This document shows, piece by piece, positions 38,863 through 48,273 of a DNA stretch of 64,000 nucleotides. Source of the stretch: Bryobacterales bacterium (lineage in GTDB: Bacteria; Acidobacteriota; Terriglobia; Bryobacterales; Bryobacteraceae). Made by a program: the position numbers and the translations under genes. The DNA lies in assembly GCA_016721425.1 (NCBI GenBank), contig JADKID010000038.1:434001-498000 (forward strand), given 5' to 3'. Each line of letters starts with the position of its first letter. Position 1 is the first letter of the stretch. A model generated the notes under the pieces. It saw nothing but the letters and a program-made list of their open reading frames with translations. It was not told the origin of the DNA and ran no database searches.

Positions 38863-39156
38863 ATGGTCACATTGCGCATGCTCAGAGAGGAAAAACGCGC
38901 CGCGGTCCTCGACGCTGCAAAACGGCACGGGGCGGCGAACGTGCGAGTCTTTGGGTCCGTTGCGCGCGGCGAGGCCACTGAGGAAAGCGACGTCGATCTA
39001 CTCGTTGACTGGGAGCCGGGCAGATCGCTCTTAGACCACGCTGGACTTGTGTTGGACTTACAGGATCTGCTGGGCACCCCTGTCGAGGTCGGTACCGAAC
39101 GGGCGCTCCACTGGTACGTTCGCGAGCGCATCCTTGCCGAGGCTGTGCCGCTGTGA
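38863..39156 (+). CDS. MNT-type minimal nucleotidyltransferase antitoxin
   Basis: 97-residue nucleotidyltransferase with the core motif GSVARGEATEESDVDLLVDW (GS-x10-D-x-D). In MNT-HEPN modules this protein neutralises the partner by AMPylating a tyrosine of the HEPN RX4HXY motif. The next gene is exactly such a HEPN protein, starting inside this gene's stop (GTGA). A toxin-antitoxin role is strongly suggested by the pair and by the island setting, where such modules stabilise mobile DNA. Confidence 0.92.
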   Translation: MVTLRMLREEKRAAVLDAAKRHGAANVRVFGSVARGEATEESDVDLLVDWEPGRSLLDHAGLVLDLQDLLGTPVEVGTERALHWYVRERILAEAVPL

Positions 39157-39488
39157 AGGACGAACGCCTCTACTTGCACCACATGCTTGAGCGTTGCGAG
39201 AGGGTTGCCGGCTACATTGTCGGCGGGCGGGACGCGTTCTTCGCCTCGGAGCAGCAACAGGACGCCGTCATCCGCAATCTCGAATTGATCGGCGAAGCGG
39301 CCAAACGCGTCGGACCTGGATTGCGCGCCACGCTTCCGGAGCTGGATTGGCGCCGCATTTGCGGCATGCGCGACGTATTGATCCACGGCTACCTCGGGGT
39401 CGACATTGAGGAAGTCTGGAACGTGGCGTCCAAGCACTTGCCGGAGGTTGATCAGGCACTACGGCGTTGTTTGAAGCCGAGATCCTAG
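39153..39488 (+). CDS. HEPN (DUF86) toxin
   Basis: 111-residue all-helical HEPN protein of the DUF86 type with the catalytic motif RDVLIHGY (RX4HXY) at about residues 73-80. HEPN toxins are metal-independent RNases, and the tyrosine is the AMPylation target of the partner MNT. It starts with GTG at 39153 overlapping the upstream TGA, so translation is coupled. Length and motif are intact, unlike many neighbours in this part of the island, consistent with selection for the module. Confidence 0.92.
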   Translation: MKDERLYLHHMLERCERVAGYIVGGRDAFFASEQQQDAVIRNLELIGEAAKRVGPGLRATLPELDWRRICGMRDVLIHGYLGVDIEEVWNVASKHLPEVDQALRRCLKPRS

Positions 39489-39857
39489 CCGCTCAGACTC
39501 CGCCCTCGTTTCACGCGCCACATGGCTACAGGCTAGGCCAGTTATAGAACGGCTCATCCAGCCGCCGGGGCGTAGAGTGTCAAATCGTTGAAGGCTCAAT
39601 AGAGTAATACCGCCGCAACGAAAGCCCAGTCGAGACGGGCATCAGGCCTGGTGAAGCGTCGGTCGTCCAACGAGCACTTCACCGCAGTACGAGATCTGTG
39701 GGCGACGTCCACCGCTGTTCTGGCGAGGCATGTTCCGTTGAGTCAAGACGGAGGATTTGTACTCGCATTCGCTGAGGCTGTGGCGAATTCGGGATCGAGG
39801 CCTGCCGGCGTGCGGGACTACGAGGGCAATTCTTCAACTGGCGTTCAGTCTGGACTT
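39489..39857. other. No recognisable gene
   Basis: Between the HEPN gene and the repA remnant I see no conserved reading frame on either strand, repeat array or RNA gene. Confidence 0.5.
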
Positions 39858-40812
39858 TCAGATGGTCTTGCGGGAATCGCTGAGGACTGCGCGAGCAGGT
39901 GCAACCACAAGATGAAGGCCGGCTGAGGAGACTCTGGCCGGGTACTCCGGCCAGATCGATCGGATCGTGTCCAACCATTTGTCCAACTCGGCCCGAAATC
40001 GGCGAGGTCGGGAGTACTCGATAGAGCCGAGCTGGCTGACCAGACCAAACTCGCCAAAGATGGGAATCGACTCGGGTGCCTTGGCGGTGAAGCAGCGGTA
40101 GGTGAGCCACATGAAAAGATCAAGCACCGCCGGCGCGGCGACGAGCAGTTTCACCGCTTCCATGTCGGTCGGGATTGGGTGTCCGGAAACCTCACCGTAG
40201 AACTCGTCGCTGAGCACGATCACGTTCTCAAACTGCTCTCCCAAGACACTTTGATCTGGGTCTCGGTTGTACCAGATCCGGGCCTCTCATGAAGTTGAAG
40301 CGACTCCGATGTACGACCCGCGCAGTTGCATTCATCGACTCAGTGCCGAAGAAGATCGTGGCGCCGAAGATGCGCTCAAAGGCGGCAACTAGCCGCCGAT
40401 ACTCCTTCCCGCCCTTCGCCATTCCAAAGCTATCCAGCATCTCCGCTGCCGACCGGAACCGGATGGTCTGGGATTGTTGGCGCACAGCCAGGGTGGCGAG
40501 GAAGATCGGGACGAGTCGGTCCTGCCCGTAAGGAAGTCCGAACTCCGGGTGGCAGGTGACCTGGAGTACGAAATGTCCGTTCCGGTGCGCGTAGAGAGTC
40601 TGTCCCGCCGGCGGTCGTCGAATCGGCAACCCGCAGAGGACGAAAGGGCGGGAACTGAAGCCGAGGAGTTGATTACCTTGTTCCCGTCTCTCCCGCACCA
40701 GGTGGATCCCGTCCACCCACCGGAGCTTCTGTTTTGAGATCAGGAGATCGCCTCGAGTTCGGGAAAGGATCTCCCCCGCCCGTTCGGGCACACATCGAGC
40801 GTTCTGGTCCAA
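39858..40812 (-). pseudogene. repA: Plasmid replication initiator RepA-like protein, frame interrupted
   Basis: About 317 codons encode a plasmid RepA-type replication initiator: SRPFVLCGLPIRRP, HRNGHFVLQVTCHPEFGLPYG, RLVPIFLATLAVRQQ, FERIFGATIFFGTE, then in the second frame FENVIVLSDEFYGE, PIPTDMEAVKLLVAAPAVLD and FGLVSQLGSIEYSRPRRFR. The frame break is near 40285, where the sequence should read FMREARIWYNRDPDQ. The start is uncertain (TTG 40812). Such initiators bind origin iterons on plasmids; no iterons were recognised in the 380 bases upstream. Its presence says the island descends at least partly from a plasmid or a replicating integrative element. Confidence 0.82.
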
Positions 40813-41192
40813 TTGCGATCACCTCGCGCCGTCCCGGAAGCTGTCCGGACGGCCTCTGAGCGAGGGTTTCGAGGCGTTAGTTTTGAGGGCTCAAAGCAGG
40901 GCCTTCCGCGTTACTGCGATTAATGCGTTAAGGTCGGATTTTCGCTAAGTTGCTGAAACTCCATGCATCTCTATAGGCCAGGATTCACGCCATTGACGCC
41001 ATGTTCTTTATTTACAAACGAGGGTCAGTGTCGGCGGCTGACATTCAGCTCGGTGATCCCGTTTCTGAGAGGCGATTGAGACGGCGTGAATAACTTGGAG
41101 TCCGGTGTAGGCCAAAGACAGCTTTCACGCCTCATGAGGGTTTGCCGCCGTAACTCGGCACGCACCGGCTTGAGCCGGCGCTGATGAAGGCT
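40813..41192. other. Region upstream of repA, no gene or clear iterons
   Basis: 380 bases without a conserved frame. It is locally richer in A and T around 40920-41010. I looked for tandem origin-type repeats and found none convincing. Confidence 0.45.
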
Positions 41193-42869
41193 CTAGCTCA
41201 GAAGGAGTTTGCGCACCTCACCTTCTGGATCGTTCACCATGCTGCATCGATTGTCGAACACCATGGTCGGGCAGCGATCCGGATCGAAGCGAGTCCAGGC
41301 CAAACCGGGCTGACTGGGATTCCCCGTGCGCGCGAAGTTGGCCCACGCGTTCGCCATCGTTCTCGCCAGCTTCTGCGCTTCGGGCGTATTTCCAGTGCCC
41401 TGGTCGCAACGCCTGGTGTTGTCGAAGCAGAAGGCGAGCTCGGCGGTGTGCCAGGCGCCCGCGTCCTCGAGCATCGGCGATTGCCAGGTGAAGTAGTACG
41501 CAAACACGGGCGCGCCTTTCTGCTCGTATTTGAGCCTGGCCATGCGGGTCACGTTGTTGCGGATCAAGAGTCCGCTCACGCCATAGGACAGAGTCCGAAT
41601 GCTCTTCTCGGGGTGCGTCTTCTTCATCGCAGCGATCAGGGCGGCCGCCTTGGTATCGCCGAGAACTCCGGCGAGCGCGGTGTGCCACTCCTTCTCGGTT
41701 GGCCGCGAAGACATGCGATTCCCTTCCTCGCTCACGGAACCGATCAGCATCGGCACGTTCTTCGAGATCTCCGGGGCGCCTTCGAAGAACGATCGCATCG
41801 TGATGATGCGGCCGTCCACCGTCGGCCCACTGCCAGCGCGCGCCGGACCGCCCATGGCGGAGCCCATTCCGAGGTTCCGCAGCGCCGGCCCGTTGACCTT
41901 CGCGGCCGCTGCGTTGGCGGCTGCGTTCAGTTTCGCCCACTCCATGGTTTGCAGGGCGGCGACGTCTTTCGACCCGAGGCCCAACTCGACCATGACCCGC
42001 CTGGCGAAGGCTTTGGACTGTTCGGCGCTTGGGGGATTACCGCCGCCGCCAGACTGGGCCGAGGCGCGGTGAATCAACCCGGAGGCGGAAGGCATGCCGA
42101 GCAGGGTGGTTACTTTCGATCCGCCGCCCGACTGGCCGTAGATCATGACGCGGTCCGGATCGCCGCCGAAGTTCGCGATGTTGTCGCGAACCCAGCGCAG
42201 CGACGCCACCAGATCCATCATGCCGACGTTGACGGAGTCGGCATATTGCGGGCCGCCGATTTCGGAGAGATCGAAGAAGCCCAGGATGTTCAAGCGGTGA
42301 TTGACAGACACCTGGACGACATCATGATGCCGCGCCATCTGTGCGCCGTCGTGCGAGGCCAGTTCGTAGGACGAGCCGAAGCTGTATCCGCCGCCGTGGA
42401 AATAGACCATCACGGCGCGCTTGCCGGTGAGGCCCGGAGTCCAGACGTTCAGCTTGAGCATGTCTTCGCCCTGGTAGCCGTCATCCCACTGCTGGAGGAA
42501 CGACTGCTCCCGCACCCAGTCGTGCAGGCGCTGCGGGCAGTTCGGCCCGTAAATCAGCGCAGGGTACTCCCCGTTCCACGGCTTCGGCGGTTTGGCCGGA
42601 AGCCAGCGGTTCTCGCCGCCGGTGTCGTGTCCATAGGGGATTCCTTTGAACGTAAAGACACCTTCGGAAACATATCCGCGAACCTTGCCGTACTGCGTGT
42701 TCGCGACAGCCGAACGCGGCGTGCTGGTAGTTCCGCTCGCAGGCCGGGGCTGGGTCTGCGCCGTGAGCGTGTTGCCCGTCGCGGCAACGCCCATCCCAGC
42801 GGCAGCCGGGAGCAGCAGCGCCTGCCGCCGGTTCAGTTGCGCGCGATTATCAGATTCGTATTTAGACAT
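41193..42869 (-). CDS. Exported type-B carboxylesterase
   Basis: 558-residue carboxylesterase/lipase family protein with a Tat signal (NRRQALLLPAAAGMG). The oxyanion-hole segment YFHGGGYSFGSS, nucleophile motif IYGQSGGGSK, acidic residue in GSVSEEGNRM and histidine in GAWHTAELAF complete the catalytic set. It probably deacylates plant cell-wall esters in the periplasm or outside the cell. An internal fragment of the same gene is duplicated at 28331-28840. It lies in a minus-strand run with GH51, CE1-like and GH43 enzymes. Confidence 0.92.
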   Translation of the reverse strand: MSKYESDNRAQLNRRQALLLPAAAGMGVAATGNTLTAQTQPRPASGTTSTPRSAVANTQYGKVRGYVSEGVFTFKGIPYGHDTGGENRWLPAKPPKPWNGEYPALIYGPNCPQRLHDWVREQSFLQQWDDGYQGEDMLKLNVWTPGLTGKRAVMVYFHGGGYSFGSSYELASHDGAQMARHHDVVQVSVNHRLNILGFFDLSEIGGPQYADSVNVGMMDLVASLRWVRDNIANFGGDPDRVMIYGQSGGGSKVTTLLGMPSASGLIHRASAQSGGGGNPPSAEQSKAFARRVMVELGLGSKDVAALQTMEWAKLNAAANAAAAKVNGPALRNLGMGSAMGGPARAGSGPTVDGRIITMRSFFEGAPEISKNVPMLIGSVSEEGNRMSSRPTEKEWHTALAGVLGDTKAAALIAAMKKTHPEKSIRTLSYGVSGLLIRNNVTRMARLKYEQKGAPVFAYYFTWQSPMLEDAGAWHTAELAFCFDNTRRCDQGTGNTPEAQKLARTMANAWANFARTGNPSQPGLAWTRFDPDRCPTMVFDNRCSMVNDPEGEVRKLLLS

Positions 42870-42895
42870 GGGTGTCTCCCTTCGCTTGACCTTGG

Positions 42896-44989
42896 CTACT
42901 GCTTTTCAAATTCGTAAATGCTGATGCTGGCGGGCGCGATCTCGAGGGTATTCGCCACCGGCACCGTGGACTCTATCACTTGTACTTCGTTGCGGTTGAG
43001 CCCGCTGGATGCGGACACGGCCGCACCAGTCATGCGCCACAGCCTTCGCTTGCTTCCCAGCTTGATTCTCTGGAAATCCAGGTCCAGAGTCTGGGTGGCC
43101 TCGGTTGCATTGATGACGGCCACGGTCAGCGATCTGCCGTCGCTGCTGATGGCCGCGCTGACGTCCAGTGGATACGTCGGACTGCCGGCGTTGATTTTCG
43201 GCTGATCTGCTCCAACCGGATAGAGCGGCGCAGCGACGGGTGAGGAGCCTGTCACGCGAACGGGCACAGCACCGAAGTGGTCGCGGTACAGCTTGAAGAC
43301 GAGACCGGTGGCGGTGAGGGCCGCGGCGTCCGCATTGAATTCGATGGCGGCGGTGGCCATCGTGTGCCCCGCCATTACAATGAGTTCCGAGTGGCGGAAC
43401 ATCTCCTGGAGCACGAACGCGTCGGCCAGGCTGGATTTCAAATTGCTCGGGCGGGCGTAGGCCCATTCGTCGATTGCCATCGGAACCGGTTTGGTCTTCA
43501 AGCCGGGGATGCGGCGCGCGTACTCCTCATAAGCCTCCACCTTGTTGCGTACGCGGTTCGCCGGCCGACGGGCGAACTCCACCAGAGTCTCGTCCACCTT
43601 CTCCATGTATGCGCTCCGGCTGAACCTGCCCGGACGAAGGCCGGAGGAGTGATCGAAGCGCTGTCCGGCGTAGGAGTAGAAGTGCTCCGACATGATGTCC
43701 ACGTTATCGAGGCAGTGGGTAAACAGTCCGCCGGTCCAATCGGCCTCCGATCCCCAGTCGGGTATGAGCTTGCCGGTGAGGCGCAGCGAGTGGCCGTAGA
43801 TGGTCATCTCGTCGGGCGTGGCGCCGGTAGCCAGCAGTTTGATGGTGGGGTCCACTTTGCGCATGGCCTTGGCAAACATGTTGTGCTTGATGACGTACTG
43901 CTTGAGCGCCATGTTGCCGAATTGCCAGTCGCCATACATCTCATTGCCGATCCCCCACCACTTCACGTTGTAGGGCGCCGGATGGCCGTTGGCGGCTCGA
44001 AGTCTTCCCATGCGGGTAGCGGTCGCTCCGTTGACGTATTCAACCTGCTCGGCCGCACTGTAGGCATCGCCAAATCCTGAATTGACACTGATGAAGGCCT
44101 CCACGCCGAGCAGTTCGCACATGGTCAGGAACTCATCCGTGCCGACATCATTGGGTTGCAGCGCCGACCAGACGGGATCCCACGTGGACGGCCGTTTGTC
44201 GGGGTCGCCGATGGCGTCGTGCCAGTCGTGAGCGGAAAGGAAGTTGCCGCCGGGGAAGCGATACATGCCGGAACGCTGGGCCTTCAGCAGCGCAATGATG
44301 TCCGGGCGAAAGCCCTTGGTGTTGTCGGCGGGCATGAGGGACACGGCGCCAACGTGGAACGTTCCACGGCCGGTGCCGGAAATCTCGATGCGGCCATCGC
44401 CGCTGTCCCCTCCGGCAACGAACTTGAAGGGAAAGCTGGCAAAGGCCGCGCGCACGCCGGCAATGGGAATGGCGCGCCGTTCGCCGGGGCCGGGCCCCCA
44501 GCTCATGGTGATTGTGACCTTAGCGCCGGGATCGCCCGCGAGCACGATGCGCCCTGTGTAGGCTTTTCCTTTGCGGAGCGCCAGACCGCTCTGCCGAATG
44601 CCCCGCGGGTCCGCACCCTCAAGCTTGATCAATGGAGCGTGATCGCCCGCGTAGGGATGCTCCCGGTCCATGACGACGGAAGCCTCCGGGCTGATGGGCA
44701 ACCAGCGGTTGGAACGTCTGGCCCGTACCGGCTTCTGTTCGGCGGGATTCGCCACAATCGGGTGGTAGAACTTCCGGTCGTCGATCATCTCCGCCCAGAT
44801 GCTGCGGTTCACCAGGTCGCCTATGTGCTCGATGAACTGGCCATAGATGTAGGGCGAGATGGGCGCCGCGGTTGTGCCGGCGTCAATCGTGACCGCTACT
44901 TTCTGACCCGCGGTGTTTCCCCCAGCCTCCGGAGGCGCGCAGAAGCCTGCGGCGGCTGCCAGCAAAATCACGATGGTGGCTCTCAGCAT
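42896..44989 (-). CDS. Exported alpha-L-arabinofuranosidase, GH51 family
   Basis: 697-residue secreted glycoside hydrolase releasing arabinose from arabinan or arabinoxylan. Signal peptide ends near FCAPPEA; the N-terminal block YIYGQFIEHIGDLVNRSIWAE is typical of GH51. Acid/base Glu is in WWGIGNEMYGDW and nucleophile Glu in PMAIDEWAYARP, followed by the C-terminal beta-sandwich ending ASISIYEFEKQ. The ATG at 44989 has AGGA upstream. It lies between the carboxylesterase and the CE1-like esterase, all minus strand, forming a hemicellulose side-chain removal cluster. Confidence 0.9.
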   Translation of the reverse strand: MLRATIVILLAAAAGFCAPPEAGGNTAGQKVAVTIDAGTTAAPISPYIYGQFIEHIGDLVNRSIWAEMIDDRKFYHPIVANPAEQKPVRARRSNRWLPISPEASVVMDREHPYAGDHAPLIKLEGADPRGIRQSGLALRKGKAYTGRIVLAGDPGAKVTITMSWGPGPGERRAIPIAGVRAAFASFPFKFVAGGDSGDGRIEISGTGRGTFHVGAVSLMPADNTKGFRPDIIALLKAQRSGMYRFPGGNFLSAHDWHDAIGDPDKRPSTWDPVWSALQPNDVGTDEFLTMCELLGVEAFISVNSGFGDAYSAAEQVEYVNGATATRMGRLRAANGHPAPYNVKWWGIGNEMYGDWQFGNMALKQYVIKHNMFAKAMRKVDPTIKLLATGATPDEMTIYGHSLRLTGKLIPDWGSEADWTGGLFTHCLDNVDIMSEHFYSYAGQRFDHSSGLRPGRFSRSAYMEKVDETLVEFARRPANRVRNKVEAYEEYARRIPGLKTKPVPMAIDEWAYARPSNLKSSLADAFVLQEMFRHSELIVMAGHTMATAAIEFNADAAALTATGLVFKLYRDHFGAVPVRVTGSSPVAAPLYPVGADQPKINAGSPTYPLDVSAAISSDGRSLTVAVINATEATQTLDLDFQRIKLGSKRRLWRMTGAAVSASSGLNRNEVQVIESTVPVANTLEIAPASISIYEFEKQ

Positions 44990-45035
44990 GGATGTCCTCA
45001 AAACGGGACGCTTTCGGTTTGCTTAGCGCGGCGAG

Positions 45036-46244
45036 CTACTTTTTCGCCACCGCCTGGAACAGCCGCGGCGCGAAATCTTCCAGGTTGCGCCGCCACGTCT
45101 GCCACTCGTGGTCGGTGCCGGGCGACTCGGAATACACGTGCTGGACCTTGGCGGCCTCGAGGGAGGCGTGCAGTCTCTGGATCCCCTGCCTCATGCCCTC
45201 GGGCTCCTTTGTCCCGACACCGATCCACAACAGATGGACGCGTTTGGCAAAGGCGGCCGGATCAGCCATGGCACCATTGAAGGCGGTTTTCGTATCCAGC
45301 GCAGCGTTGCCCGGCGCAAATGCGTTGGCGGCGCCGCTGAATCCGCCGATGTAGGAAAAGAGATCGAGATGGTTGAAGGTCACATGGAAGGTCTGCATGC
45401 CCCCCATCGAGAGACCGGCCATGGCGCGATTGTCGCGGCCGGTGAGCGTACGGAAGTTCGAATCGATGAACGGGATCAGCGCCTGCGTCACATCCTCTTC
45501 AAAGGCGGTCATCATGTCCTGCATCGCTTTTCTCATCTCAGGAGAGCCGAACGGCTTCCCGCGGAGGTCGGCAACGGACTGGCCGGCGCGGCGCGCATAG
45601 CCGTTTGCCATGACAACGATCATCGGCTTCGCCCGCTTCGAGGCGATCAGGTTATCGAGAATGAAGTTGGCCCTGCCCTGCCGGGTCCACCCGGATTCAT
45701 CCTCACCGCCGCCGTGCTGGAGATACAGCACGGGGAAGCGATCCCTCACCTGGGTGTCGTAGCCAGGCGGCGTGTACACCAAAGCATGCCGCCACGTGCC
45801 GGTTACTTTAGAGTGATACCAGACCTCGCGCACCTGCCCATGTGGAACGTCCTGCGGCAGATAGTAGGTGGCACCCGTTTCTGGCACCTCGACGGCACTG
45901 GCCCACTTGCTTCCTCCGAAGTAGGCAGAGCTTGCCGGATCGGCTACTTCCGCGCCATCGACGATGACGGTGTAGTAGTGGAGGCCCGGGGCCATCGGCG
46001 GCGTCGTAAACGTCCAGAATCCGTCGGCCTGTTTCACCATATCGGCTTTCGGACCACTCCAGAAGTTCACGCGGACCTTGGCGGCGTCGGGTGCCTTGAA
46101 GCGGATCTCGACGCGTGAGTTGCCATCCACGCGCGGGTATTGCGCGTCGAGGACATTCGATGTGGCGGGTTTGAAATCTCCCGCGTCCTGCGCCAGGCAG
46201 AAACGTGATCCCAGTACTACGATTGCGAAGGCAGTCAGTCGCAT
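45036..46244 (-). CDS. Exported CE1-like esterase (feruloyl/acetyl-xylan esterase type)
   Basis: 402-residue secreted esterase with a signal peptide (cleavage near CLAQDAG), an N-terminal immunoglobulin-like CBM48/E-set domain (about 40-125) and a C-terminal D-esterase domain. The nucleophile elbow is MAGLSMGGMQ and the C-terminal His is in GTDHEWQTW. Such proteins cleave ferulate or acetate from arabinoxylan; enterochelin-esterase-like proteins share the fold. It starts at 46244 and its neighbours are arabinofuranosidases, so an arabinoxylan or arabinan feruloyl esterase role is favoured. Confidence 0.88.
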   Translation of the reverse strand: MRLTAFAIVVLGSRFCLAQDAGDFKPATSNVLDAQYPRVDGNSRVEIRFKAPDAAKVRVNFWSGPKADMVKQADGFWTFTTPPMAPGLHYYTVIVDGAEVADPASSAYFGGSKWASAVEVPETGATYYLPQDVPHGQVREVWYHSKVTGTWRHALVYTPPGYDTQVRDRFPVLYLQHGGGEDESGWTRQGRANFILDNLIASKRAKPMIVVMANGYARRAGQSVADLRGKPFGSPEMRKAMQDMMTAFEEDVTQALIPFIDSNFRTLTGRDNRAMAGLSMGGMQTFHVTFNHLDLFSYIGGFSGAANAFAPGNAALDTKTAFNGAMADPAAFAKRVHLLWIGVGTKEPEGMRQGIQRLHASLEAAKVQHVYSESPGTDHEWQTWRRNLEDFAPRLFQAVAKK

Positions 46245-46346
46245 TTGAGCTCCATATTTCGGGCAATAAACAGTGCGGCCATTCTATCAGGTGATCGACG
46301 TTTGGACGGCAAAGGCAATCGAGCCATGACGCCGCTTTCCGCCCAG

Positions 46347-46763
46347 TCAGGCGGCCCGACACTCGACTACTGCAACCGTGTAGGGCTCCAGGTCTACCGT
46401 GAATTCCTTGGCGTAGTCTAGCGTACGGCTGACTGGGGCGATCGCATCTGGACGATCGAGCGACGCCTTCTCGAGGGCGCCTTCGCCCTGAAGTCGAACC
46501 AGCAAAGTGCTCCGTTGTCCTTCGTAGTTCACTGCCTTGATCACGATCCGGCGACCGTCCGCACTTCGGGTTGCGATGGCGTCAACGGAGCCGGGCCGCC
46601 AGCCTCCCGGCTTCATGGTCGCGATCTCATCGAAGAACTCCTTCCGCTTCGGAATGTCGCGGAAGGTGCCGCTCGGGGGGCGATGTTCGCGCTTTCTGGA
46701 GTACTGTTGCACACCCAGCCGCCCGGTGCAATTCTGGCGGCGGAACTTAGGGTGCGCGCTCAC
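46347..46763 (-). pseudogene. C-terminal fragment of a second GH51 arabinofuranosidase
   Basis: The last about 100 codons (PGSVDAIATRSADGRRIVIKAVNYEGQRSTLLVRLQG ... DLEPYTVAVVE) correspond to the C-terminal beta-sandwich of GH51 enzymes, but the catalytic barrel is missing and the beta-sandwich looks shortened after LLVRLQG. The 5' part overlaps the end of the GH43 gene. It is a remnant distinct from the intact GH51 at 42896-44989. Confidence 0.75.
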
Positions 46764-47814
46764 CGGAGGGTCTACTGATCTCGATACCCTCCGCTACCGG
46801 ACGACCAAAGTCCGGTGTACCGTCCGGTCTCCAGCTGAAGCGCTGCATGTGAGGAGAACGTTTTCCGCCGCAGCCGTCATCGGGCTTTGAGTTGGCGTGG
46901 AAGAGAATCCAGTCCTCCTTGCCATCCGGCGACTGGAAGAAGCTGTTGTGTCCCGGTGCGTAAACTGAACTGGACGGTGATTGCCAGAAGACCGGAAGCG
47001 GATTCTTCTTCCAGCTAGCCGGGTCCATCAGATTACTCGCCTCCGAAGCGGTCAGCAGGCCGAGCGAATAGTGATCGGTCCAGCAGGCGCATGCGGAATA
47101 GATCAGGAAGATCCTGCCATCATGCCGGAGGATCTGCGGGCCTTCGTTGACGTCGAGGTGGAGGGGATCATCGATATTCAATCCGGGATTCTGCTCCGGA
47201 TCGCGTTTGGCTTTCAGATCGCCGGCCTTCTCCCATGGGTAGTCCGGTGTGGACACTCTCACTCGACGCCCCTTCACCGTCCAAGGGTTGTCGAGCTCGG
47301 CGATGTAGATGCTCTGTGTCCCGTTTACATCGGCCTCCCAACCTGACCAGACCATGAAGAGGCGGCCTGCGATCTCAAATACTGAACCATCAATCGCCCA
47401 TCTGTCGTCAGCATCCGCCACCTTACCCTTCATCGTCCACTCACCCTCGAGAGGATTAGGGGAGGGGTTCTCCAAAACCCACATCCGGTGTGAGCGGTTG
47501 GTCCCGGCGTCGGCTGCAAAGTAGATGTACCACTTCCCCCGCAGGAAGTGAATCTCCGGTGCCCAGATATCGCGAGAATACGGGCCGGAACTCGGCGGCG
47601 TCCAGACGACCCGCTTCTCAGCGGATTTCAAATCAGCCAGGCTCCTCGTTTTCCACACGGTGAGGTTCCTGCCGGTGGTGTGCATGTAGTAGTAAAAACC
47701 GTCGCGGAAGGTCACCCAGGGATCCGGTCCGGAGGGCAACACCGGATTTGTGAACGTGGCTGGCTGTGCTCTCAAGAGGGTCGCAAAAACAACGGCGGCC
47801 AATGCTGTTCTCAT
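46747..47814 (-). CDS. Exported GH43 family arabinanase/arabinofuranosidase
   Basis: 355-residue secreted five-bladed propeller glycosidase with a short signal peptide (cleavage near LLRAQPA). The three catalytic acids are visible: Asp in LPSGPDPWVTF, Asp in RWAIDGSVF and Glu in DVNEGPQILR. The family acts on arabinan, arabinoxylan or xylo-oligosaccharides. The ATG at 47814 gives a proper signal peptide; longer starts do not. It is the first gene of the minus-strand hemicellulose run nearest the right attachment site, and its promoter should lie in 47815-48000. Confidence 0.92.
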   Translation of the reverse strand: MRTALAAVVFATLLRAQPATFTNPVLPSGPDPWVTFRDGFYYYMHTTGRNLTVWKTRSLADLKSAEKRVVWTPPSSGPYSRDIWAPEIHFLRGKWYIYFAADAGTNRSHRMWVLENPSPNPLEGEWTMKGKVADADDRWAIDGSVFEIAGRLFMVWSGWEADVNGTQSIYIAELDNPWTVKGRRVRVSTPDYPWEKAGDLKAKRDPEQNPGLNIDDPLHLDVNEGPQILRHDGRIFLIYSACACWTDHYSLGLLTASEASNLMDPASWKKNPLPVFWQSPSSSVYAPGHNSFFQSPDGKEDWILFHANSKPDDGCGGKRSPHMQRFSWRPDGTPDFGRPVAEGIEISRPSGERAP

Positions 47815-48273
47815 GTTCACACCAAGTCTATCTCGACACTCACCAAAACCCCTGCGGGAGTCGTGCACGCCGCGCCGCTGCCACTCATCTCCACCTTGAA
47901 AGACTGCGGACGGACCTCGTCGGGGCGAGCCCAGTTGTTGGTAGGCTGGTGGTCTGCTTGAACCTACACGCGGGCACGTGCCTCACGTCCGCGCTGCGAG
48001 CCCAAATGAGAATTGACCTTCGCTACCTCGTCGAGCTAGAACTTCGTCAACGTGACAAAGAGCCGACGGTCGCGGAGGGAACCCGCCATCGTTCGACCAC
48101 TACGATGCCCTCACAGAACACCAAGCTGGCTAACTCCATTTCACGTAGTCATCGGCGAGCAGTCCCGAACGAGCGTCAGTTGGTTGCAGTTGGTTGCACT
48201 TTGAGCCCTGTTTCTGGGTCCAGAATGCATGGTAAGTGATTGATATTAAAGCACGTAGGCCTGGCGGATATCA
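47815..48273. other. Right end of the island, no recognisable gene
   Basis: No conserved frame found; I specifically looked for tyrosine-recombinase motifs and saw none. A tandem 10-base duplication CAGTTGGTTG lies at 48177-48196, about 80 bases before attR. Confidence 0.5.
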
